This document shows positions 58,128 to 64,000 of a stretch of DNA of 64,000 nt, piece by piece. The first letter of the stretch is position 1. Every line of letters begins with the position of its first letter. Below the pieces are notes generated by a model. That model made no database searches and was not told where the DNA came from. It was given only the letters and a program-made list of their open reading frames with translations. The DNA is from JBEIQE01 sp040376705. Its GTDB lineage: Bacteria; Pseudomonadota; Alphaproteobacteria; UBA2400. The stretch covers positions 20,568-84,567 of the forward strand of contig JBEIQE010000011.1 of the NCBI GenBank assembly GCA_040376705.1. The letters run 5' to 3'. Made by a program: the position numbers and the translations under genes.

Positions 58128-59299
58128 GCGTCATTACGGTTAAGCTGCATGAACAGATAGATCACCAGCAGCGTGACCGCCTGCCACCAGATTTGCCAGA
58201 TGTTGTAGCCTACGCAGAAAACTACCAGCCAACTGGCGAGGGCGGCCATCATCCAAGGGCGCAGGCGCAGGTCAAAATTACGCAGCTTGCCCAGCAGGGC
58301 ATAAACAGCGGCGCTGGCGAGTACGATGCCTGCTGCGCCTGTTTCAAGCCAGATCTGTAGCGCACCATTATGCGGGTGCTGGCGCGGTACGCCATCGGTG
58401 CCAAGACGGCGCATGGCGTCAAACCCATGACCCAGCCACGGCTCGAGCATGATGCTGGCAGTGGTACTAATCCAGATACTCAAACGCTCGCCGCTATTGG
58501 CTGCGGGCCAGAAGTTGGGGTTGTCGGCCAGAACATGCTGGACCACCAGTATCAGTAAGGGGGCTGCCAGTAGCACAGCAATAACAACCGTGCGCAACAA
58601 CGCGTATGAGAGGCGCGGCAGCCAGTAGCTGCCTACATACAGCAAGGTGCCGGCAACCATGCCCACAGCCGCCGCCTGCGATGAGGTGTGGAACACCAGC
58701 CAGCAGATTGCAAGTATAGCAGATAGCAGAATACGCCGGCGTATGTTGCAGGATTTGGCGTAAGCCGCTATAGGCCAGATAACCAGTGAAGCGATGATGA
58801 TGGTGCGATCAAGCGTATACAGCGGCTCGGTTGGTTTGCCTTTAAGTTCGGCTAAAAAGCCGTTAAGGGGCATGCCCATGAGCCATTCGATACACAGGAA
58901 CGTGACCATAATCACAAAACCGGCTGTGGCTGCGCGCAACACCTGTTGCCTGCTAAAGGCAAAGGCGGTGGCAATGAGCAGGGCGGTAAAGCACAGGAGG
59001 TTGGCCAGCAGGCCGGGAATGACATTCAGTGTGGCACCCAGCGTAGGTGCACCTAGTGCCCCAATCAAAATAAATAACACAAACCCCAGCAGCCAGAGCT
59101 GAAGGTTATGCGGGCGGTTGGCATAAGCAGTGCGCGCATGCAGTAGGGCTAAAGGCAGACAGGCAATACCCGCGATGGGCAGGAACAGGCCCAAGGCCCG
59201 CGGGGCCAAGGCGCAGGCAGGTAGGCCGATGACAAGGAATGCGAAGATACCAGCCTGTGCCAGCCGTTTGCTCCAGAGAATAGCCATAGAGTTTTGCAT
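58112..59299 (-). CDS. O-antigen ligase / polymerase family membrane protein
   Basis: The 395-residue protein has about ten hydrophobic helices and the Wzy_C/O-antigen ligase motif HPHNGALQIWLETGAAGIVL in a loop, where the paired His is thought to be functional. Family members join O-antigen to lipid A core or polymerise surface polysaccharide; which one applies here is not clear. It stands alone, and the GT87-like glycosyltransferase at the right edge is the nearest glycan gene. Confidence 0.85.
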   Translation of the reverse strand: MQNSMAILWSKRLAQAGIFAFLVIGLPACALAPRALGLFLPIAGIACLPLALLHARTAYANRPHNLQLWLLGFVLFILIGALGAPTLGATLNVIPGLLANLLCFTALLIATAFAFSRQQVLRAATAGFVIMVTFLCIEWLMGMPLNGFLAELKGKPTEPLYTLDRTIIIASLVIWPIAAYAKSCNIRRRILLSAILAICWLVFHTSSQAAAVGMVAGTLLYVGSYWLPRLSYALLRTVVIAVLLAAPLLILVVQHVLADNPNFWPAANSGERLSIWISTTASIMLEPWLGHGFDAMRRLGTDGVPRQHPHNGALQIWLETGAAGIVLASAAVYALLGKLRNFDLRLRPWMMAALASWLVVFCVGYNIWQIWWQAVTLLVIYLFMQLNRNDAHSPM

Positions 59300-59374
59300 A
59301 AAGAAAAAGGCACACAGGGGTTGGTCAATGGCGCGGATAATAGCCCATGCCCTGCATTTAGTATACGTATTCGG

Positions 59375-60112
59375 CTAATAAGTAACGCGCATGAAGTACA
59401 GGCCATCCGGCGGCGCTGTAGGCCCGCCTTTGGCGCGGTCTTTGGCCTCAAGGGCATCGATCACATCCTGCTTGGTCCAGCGTGCATGCCCCACCAGCGA
59501 AAGTGTGCCGACAAGATTACGGATTTGATGATGCAGGAATGAGCGTGCGCGTGCCTTGATATAAATATGGTCGCCCTCGCGGGTGACGCTCAGTTCATCG
59601 AGGGTTTTAACGGGCGACTTGGCTTGACATTCTGTTGCTCTGAAGCTGGTAAAATCATGCGTGCCAACCAGAATTTGCGCTGTGTCCTGCATTAAAGTTT
59701 CATCGAGCCGGAAGGGCACGTGCCACGCGCGGTGCTGCTCGAGCGCCAGTGAGGCTCTGCGGTTGTTGATGATATAAAGATACTCGCGCTCAATGGCGCT
59801 GGCGCGCGCGCTGAAATCGGCTGGCACTTCTTCGGCACTCAGTATCGCCACCGGGTGCGGACGTAGATGGAAGTTAAGGCCATCGCGCATATCTTTGGCC
59901 GAGCGCGGCTTTGAAATATCGACATGCGCCACTTGCCCGCGTGCATGCACGCCTGCATCCGTACGGCCTGCGGCCTGAATGCGGTTTTCATCGCCGCTTA
60001 AATTTTTCACCGCGTCTTCGAGTACCTGCTGTACCGACAAGCCGTTTTCCTGCCGTTGCCAGCCAACAAACGGCGTACCGTCATACTCTATAGTCAGTTT
60101 CCATCTGGTCAT
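59375..60112 (-). CDS. truA: tRNA pseudouridine(38-40) synthase TruA
   Basis: TruA makes pseudouridine at positions 38-40 of the tRNA anticodon arm. The 245-residue protein has the catalytic Asp in QAAGRTDAGVHARGQVAH and the C-terminal RSFLHHQIRNLVGTL. ATG at 60112 (MTRWKLTIEYDGTPF) overlaps the fmt stop in ATGA, so it is coupled to fmt; the longer reading from 60226 lies within fmt. Confidence 0.97.
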   Translation of the reverse strand: MTRWKLTIEYDGTPFVGWQRQENGLSVQQVLEDAVKNLSGDENRIQAAGRTDAGVHARGQVAHVDISKPRSAKDMRDGLNFHLRPHPVAILSAEEVPADFSARASAIEREYLYIINNRRASLALEQHRAWHVPFRLDETLMQDTAQILVGTHDFTSFRATECQAKSPVKTLDELSVTREGDHIYIKARARSFLHHQIRNLVGTLSLVGHARWTKQDVIDALEAKDRAKGGPTAPPDGLYFMRVTY

Positions 60113-61032
60113 GCGGCAAGGCTGCTGCCGGCTGGCAGATTGATGCCGCGCAGGCAGGCTGCACCATCTACCGGCCCGCGGCCGGGGCGCTGCACGGTGA
60201 GCAGGCGTAAAGCGCCACTGCCGCAAGCGATGGTGAATTGATTGTCCAGTAGTGTGCCGGGCGTGCCGCTGCCGCTTACCACTTCAGCCTTGATGAGTTT
60301 ATAAACCTCGCCGCCCAATACAAAGTCGCACGCGGGCCAGGGGGTGAAGGCACGTAGTTTGCGCGCAATCTCTTCAGCTGGCTGGGTCCAGTCAATCCGT
60401 GCTTCGGATTTCTCGATTTTCTGGGCATAAGTCACGCCTGCTTCTGGCTGCGGTACGGCCTTGAGCGTGCCTGCTGCAATGGCATCGAGATGCTGGGTCA
60501 GTAGCTCGCCGCCAATAGCGGCCAGTGCATCGTGCAGGTTTTGGCCGGTGGTAGTTTCGGTAATGGGAACTACACCGCGCGCAAATACACCGCCGGTATC
60601 AAGGCCTTCTTCCATCGCCATCAGGCAGACGCCGCTTTCTGTATCGCCTGCAATAATTGCGCGCTGAATCGGCGCAGCTCCGCGCCAGCGCGGCAGGAGT
60701 GAGGCATGTAAATTAAGGCAGCCTGCGCGTGGTGCGTCTAAAACAGGTTTGGGCAGAATAAGGCCGTAGGCTGCAACGATGGCGATATCGAGATTGAGGG
60801 CAGAGAACTTCGTCTGCTCATCAGCATCGCGCAGGGTTTTAGGTGTATGCACCGCAATACCATGCTGCTCGGCGAGCAAGTGAATGGGCGTTTTTTGCAC
60901 TTCGTGGCCGCGGCCTTTGGGTTTGGGTGCGCGGGTATAGACTGCAACTACCTCATGCGGGCCATTCAGCAATTTCTGCAGGGCGGGCAGCGCGAAATCG
61001 GGCGTGCCCATAAACGCAAGCCTTAAGGCCAT
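60109..61032 (-). CDS. fmt: Methionyl-tRNA formyltransferase
   Basis: Fmt formylates initiator Met-tRNA. The 307-residue protein has RLAFMGTPDFALPAL, the folate-binding loop LHASLLPRWRGAAPIQRAI and GVCLMAMEEGLDTGG. It lies three bases after def on the same strand, the widespread def-fmt pair. Confidence 0.98.
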   Translation of the reverse strand: MALRLAFMGTPDFALPALQKLLNGPHEVVAVYTRAPKPKGRGHEVQKTPIHLLAEQHGIAVHTPKTLRDADEQTKFSALNLDIAIVAAYGLILPKPVLDAPRAGCLNLHASLLPRWRGAAPIQRAIIAGDTESGVCLMAMEEGLDTGGVFARGVVPITETTTGQNLHDALAAIGGELLTQHLDAIAAGTLKAVPQPEAGVTYAQKIEKSEARIDWTQPAEEIARKLRAFTPWPACDFVLGGEVYKLIKAEVVSGSGTPGTLLDNQFTIACGSGALRLLTVQRPGRGPVDGAACLRGINLPAGSSLAA

Positions 61033-61035
61033 AAC

Positions 61036-61560
61036 TTAGCCCTCGCGCTGCTGCTTGGAGAGTTTGCGTAAAATCATGTCGCGCTTGAGGCGCGAGAGAT
61101 AGTCGATGAACAGCACACCATTAAGATGGTCAATCTCATGCTGCACGCAGGTGGCTAGAAGGCCGGTGGCATGCATTTCCTCAAACGAACCGGTGGGGTT
61201 CTGGAACTTCACGCGCACTTCGGCGGGGCGGGTTACATCTGCATACTGGTCAGGAATCGAAAGGCAACCTTCGCGGTAAACGCTGGTCGCTTCCGATTTC
61301 CAGATGATCTCGGGATTGATCATGCAGTAAGGCTTTTTGTCTTCACCGTCATCAGGGTTCGAGACATCCACCACCAGCATACGCTCGAGAATACCTACCT
61401 GCGGGGCGGCAAGGCCAATACCGGGTGCGGTATACATGGTTTCGAGCATGTCCTCCGCCATCTTCTTGATGCGGGCGTCGAGCAGCGCCACAGGCGAGCA
61501 CATCTCGCGCAGGACGGGGTCGGGGACAATACGGATATCGAGCAGAGACATGCGCACCAT
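61036..61560 (-). CDS. def: Peptide deformylase
   Basis: Def removes the formyl group from new proteins. The 174-residue protein has all three motifs: GIGLAAPQVG, EGCLSIP and QHEIDHLNG, the last holding the metal-binding histidines. Two ATG codons nine bases apart (61560 and 61551) are possible starts; the second gives MSLLDIRIVPDP, which looks more typical. It starts the def-fmt-truA operon. Confidence 0.97.
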   Translation of the reverse strand: MVRMSLLDIRIVPDPVLREMCSPVALLDARIKKMAEDMLETMYTAPGIGLAAPQVGILERMLVVDVSNPDDGEDKKPYCMINPEIIWKSEATSVYREGCLSIPDQYADVTRPAEVRVKFQNPTGSFEEMHATGLLATCVQHEIDHLNGVLFIDYLSRLKRDMILRKLSKQQREG

Positions 61561-61620
61561 GATAGCGCGAATCGGCTAAAAGTCAATGAAAACAAGGGGA
61601 AGGATGATTCTGGCTAGCAG

Positions 61621-62100
61621 CTAAACGGCAATCCGGCTCAATAATTCAATAAGTTGCAGCTGTTCGGCAGGCGAAAGTCTTTGGGTAATCGCCCGCTCAT
61701 GCGCCTCAATGCGCGGGATGAGCAGCTGCATGAGCTGGCTGCCCGCCGGCGTGAGTGAGAGGGCATGGGTGCGCCGGTCAATCGGCGAGGGGTGACGTGC
61801 CACGACATTATTGTTCTCAAAGCGGTCGATCAGGTTAACAACTGTCGAGCGGTCGACCCCGATGGCGTTACCTAATTCCGTCTGGCTCAGGCCATCGTTC
61901 TCATAAATCAGCAGCAGGATGCCGAATTCGCCGGGTGTGAGCTCTACATCTTGCAGGGCTTTCTGGAAATGCGCGAAGACGGCTTGGTCGGCCCGGCGCA
62001 GATGCGTGCCAATATTCCCGGGCAGCAGGCCGCTTTGCAGCTTGGCGCGGCGGCTGAGGTGCGGGCTGATGCGTGCTGAAGTGTCGGCAGCTGCAGCCAT
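61621..62100 (-). CDS. MarR family transcriptional regulator
   Basis: The 159-residue protein has the winged-helix MarR pattern: LTPGEFGILLLIYENDGLSQTELGNAIGVDRSTVVNLIDRFENNNVVARHPSPIDRRTHALSLTPAG in discontinuous motif form, including the wing residues DRR. It probably represses itself or neighbouring genes in response to a small ligand. The ATG follows AGGAGG. It is divergent from xth, and an imperfect dyad lies between them. Confidence 0.93.
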   Translation of the reverse strand: MAAAADTSARISPHLSRRAKLQSGLLPGNIGTHLRRADQAVFAHFQKALQDVELTPGEFGILLLIYENDGLSQTELGNAIGVDRSTVVNLIDRFENNNVVARHPSPIDRRTHALSLTPAGSQLMQLLIPRIEAHERAITQRLSPAEQLQLIELLSRIAV

Positions 62101-62133
62101 ATGTTTCCTCCTTGGCTCTGTGCTGAATAAGAA

Positions 62134-62156
62134 GTAACAGGGTTGCTACCGGTTAC
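62134..62156. promoter_or_regulatory. Imperfect dyad, candidate MarR operator
   Basis: GTAACAGG at the left and CCGGTTAC at the right form an imperfect inverted repeat of 23 bp in the gap between the divergent marR-type gene and xth. MarR proteins typically bind such dyads near their own promoter. Confidence 0.35.
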
Positions 62157-62245
62157 GCCAAGTAAAATCGGGAACTGCATACGCAAGCATGCCGAATTGC
62201 GATATGAAGACGACTATTACATACATCGGCATGTTGGAGCGGTTT

Positions 62246-63031
62246 ATGCGTATCGTTACCTGGAACATCAACAGTGCGCGTTTGCGCCTCCCGCTCTTGC
62301 AGCGCATTATCAAAGAGCTCGATCCGGACATGATCTGCCTGCAGGAGATCAAAGGGGAGACCCATGTCTTTCCCGGTGCGCCGCTGCGTGAGATTGGTTA
62401 TGAGCATCAGCATGTGCGGGGCATGAAGGGTTACAATGGCGTGGCGATTTTAAGTCGCCTGCCGTTCAAGCCACTGCCGTTTGCCAACTGGTATGGCAAG
62501 GATGATGCGCGCCATATTGCAGTAGAGCTGAAGAATGGCGTTGAGGTGCATAATTTTTATGTACCTGCAGGCGGCGATATTCCTGACCCCGCTCAGAACG
62601 AGAAATTTGCGCATAAGCTGGCGTTTATGGATGAGATGCTCGCCTGGAGCAAAAAGGGAAAAAGCAAATCACGCATCATGGTGGGCGATCTCAACATCGC
62701 GCCGCTGCCGGATGATGTGTGGTCGCACAAGAAGCTGCTGGATGTTGTTTCGCATACGCCGATTGAGGTTGAGAAGATGACCCGCCTACAGGAAAGCGCA
62801 GGCTGGGTTGATAGTGCGCGCGAGCTGGTGCCTGTGCCAGAGAAGCTCTACAGCTGGTGGAGCTATAGAGCGGCTGATTGGGAGGCAGCGAATAAGGGCC
62901 GCAGGCTTGACCATATCTGGCTCTCAGGCGATGTCGCCAAAAAGCTTAAGGGCGGTGATACGTTTAAGGCAGCCCGCGGCTGGGAACAGGCGTCCGATCA
63001 CGCGCCGGTATGGGCTGACCTCAAGCTGTAA
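62246..63031 (+). CDS. xth: Exodeoxyribonuclease III
   Basis: Xth is an AP endonuclease and 3'-5' exonuclease in base excision repair. The 261-residue protein has MRIVTWNINSARLRL, the catalytic Glu in CLQEIKGE, the GDLNIAP motif and the active His in SDHAPVWADL. ATG at 62246 has GGAG seven bases upstream; an earlier ATG at 62189 is not typical. It overlaps the gene at the right edge by 34 bp on the opposite strand. Confidence 0.97.
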   Translation: MRIVTWNINSARLRLPLLQRIIKELDPDMICLQEIKGETHVFPGAPLREIGYEHQHVRGMKGYNGVAILSRLPFKPLPFANWYGKDDARHIAVELKNGVEVHNFYVPAGGDIPDPAQNEKFAHKLAFMDEMLAWSKKGKSKSRIMVGDLNIAPLPDDVWSHKKLLDVVSHTPIEVEKMTRLQESAGWVDSARELVPVPEKLYSWWSYRAADWEAANKGRRLDHIWLSGDVAKKLKGGDTFKAARGWEQASDHAPVWADLKL

Positions 63032-64000
63032 GCAATCCGTAGCGAAAGCAGTACGAAGTGAATAAGCGCCAAGGTATAAACCTCTGGTACTTCAAACCAG
63101 TAGAAGGCGCCATAGAGCACTTTCTCTTCAACACCATTGACGGTGGCAATATACCCGCCCTTGTCATAACCCTTCCACAGCACGGGCGTATAGAAATCGC
63201 CCCCGCTGAGCAGTTGTGGCAAGCCGCCCAAGATAAGCGCAAAGGTAATGCCGCCCTTGGCGCGCTTGCTGTCGGTTGTGCGCCACAACAAGGCTGCACT
63301 TACCAGCAGCAGCGGGAAATAGTAGATCCAGCCCAAGGGTGCGAGCAGCAGCATGAGCGGCAGGGTCATGGCAAAACCAATCGCCTGTATTTGCGGCTGT
63401 GGTTGGCGTGCCAGCCAGATGAGTGCAGCAGCGGCCCCCACCCATGACAGAACCCGCAGGCCCAGCACTACTAGTGGCACATTATAGTGGCTCACCACAT
63501 TACCTGCACCAAGGTAGCGGGCGTAGACACCTTCGAGCGAGGCGTTCCAGCTCAGCGCCTCGGCTGTAAACAGCTTGATCGCCTGTAACCACGCGAAGTG
63601 GTTATCCGCACCAAAGAGCAGCAACGCACCAAGCATGCCAAGCGCAAAAACCAGTGCGCCCCAGAACAGCACCAGCCACTGGCGGGTGAGAGCGAGCCAT
63701 ACGAATAACAGCCCTACAAAGACCTTGAGCAACAGGGCGATGCCAAACCACACACCGGCGGTGCGCAGTTTGCCATCCTCCAGCGCCATCCAGCCTATGA
63801 GTAGAAAAACCATGAGCAGCAGGCCTAACTGGCCGATGAGCAGTGTGGCGAGCACAGGGAAATAGCTGGCCAGTGCCAGCGTAGCTGCCGGGCGCAAGAT
63901 GGGATGATTGCCAAACGTGCGGCCTATGAACTTCCAGAACACCCCGAGCGCCAAGCCAAACTGCAGAAAGCAGAAGAGATAATAAGCGATGCGTAAATCA
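62998..64000 (-). CDS. GT87-like (DUF2029) membrane glycosyltransferase, 5' part missing
   Basis: The frame is open to the window edge, so the N-terminus lies outside; at least 333 residues are visible. About eight hydrophobic helices, the segment LFTAEALSWNASLEGVYARYLGAGN and the run YYFPLLLVSAALLW match polyprenyl-phosphate-sugar-dependent mannosyltransferases of the GT87/DUF2029 type. Such enzymes add sugars to glycolipids or surface glycans. The first TTG in the window (63954) is not a real start. Confidence 0.78.
   Translation of the reverse strand, partial: DLRIAYYLFCFLQFGLALGVFWKFIGRTFGNHPILRPAATLALASYFPVLATLLIGQLGLLLMVFLLIGWMALEDGKLRTAGVWFGIALLLKVFVGLLFVWLALTRQWLVLFWGALVFALGMLGALLLFGADNHFAWLQAIKLFTAEALSWNASLEGVYARYLGAGNVVSHYNVPLVVLGLRVLSWVGAAAALIWLARQPQPQIQAIGFAMTLPLMLLLAPLGWIYYFPLLLVSAALLWRTTDSKRAKGGITFALILGGLPQLLSGGDFYTPVLWKGYDKGGYIATVNGVEEKVLYGAFYWFEVPEVYTLALIHFVLLSLRIAYSLRSAHTGA

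Noticed and set aside
1..64000. CRISPR arrays, insertion sequences, prophage genes and rRNA
   Set aside because: No regularly spaced repeats, transposase, integrase, phage structural gene or rRNA segments were recognised on either strand.

Overview
This window is chromosomal DNA of an alphaproteobacterium of moderately high GC content, whose exact family I cannot name. Three things point there. A DnaA-box-rich intergenic region lies between hemE and ppsR, the usual alphaproteobacterial oriC position. An mnmE/mnmG/rsmG/parA series carries parS sites inside rsmG. The gene order hemE-hemH-hemJ-rho is also typical. Housekeeping genes left of the proposed origin (ppsR, aroE, coaE, dnaQ, mnmE, mnmG, rsmG, parA) lie on the minus strand, and those on the right (hemE, hemH, hemJ, rho, ftsY, yidC and others) mostly on the plus strand, so most are read away from the origin. 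No rRNA, CRISPR array, transposase, integrase or phage gene was seen.

Layout. 1-12.2 kb: parA (cut by the window edge), rsmG with three parS sites, mnmG and mnmE, interrupted by prepilin genes, small membrane proteins, a phosphodiester-glycosidase-like protein and a NUDIX-like protein. 12.4-18.2 kb: three chemoreceptors, one of them soluble and BdlA-like. 18.2-21.2 kb: dnaQ-coaE-aroE-ppsR. 21.2-21.6 kb: oriC. 21.6-27.9 kb: haem genes hemE, hemH, hemJ, then rho. 27.9-29.8 kb: three tandem prepilins. 30-34 kb: a periplasmic Cache-like protein, a fourth chemoreceptor and a porin. 34-43 kb: scoA without scoB, a thioredoxin/LON/Trm112 set, tRNA-Gly, dapF, two twin micro-proteins, ftsY and amn. 43.8-47.6 kb: a DUF2336 protein and a large PilV-like pilin-adhesin. 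47.6-58 kb: lipocalin, pgk, rpmH-rnpA-yidD-yidC-engB, a diguanylate cyclase, dapD-dapE and three related membrane proteins. 58-64 kb: O-antigen ligase-like protein, truA, fmt, def, a MarR regulator, xth and part of a GT87-like glycosyltransferase.

The most unusual content is a dispersed family of nine prepilin-like proteins (about 170-236 residues). They share an almost invariant class III prepilin N-terminus, FNLVEAAIVLGVIGLVIGG, and have strongly divergent C-terminal domains. Most keep a two-cysteine layout like the disulphide-bonded D-region of type IVb pilins. A tenth, 606-residue protein joins a PilV-type type IVb tip-pilin region to YadA-like head repeats and a DUF1554 domain. No pilus ATPase, platform protein, secretin or prepilin peptidase lies here, so the assembly machine must be encoded elsewhere. 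I read this as a large, combinatorial type IVb (PilS/PilV-like) surface system scattered through the origin-proximal housekeeping region. Its role is inference; adhesion or prey/host contact, together with the receptors and the diguanylate cyclase, is plausible.
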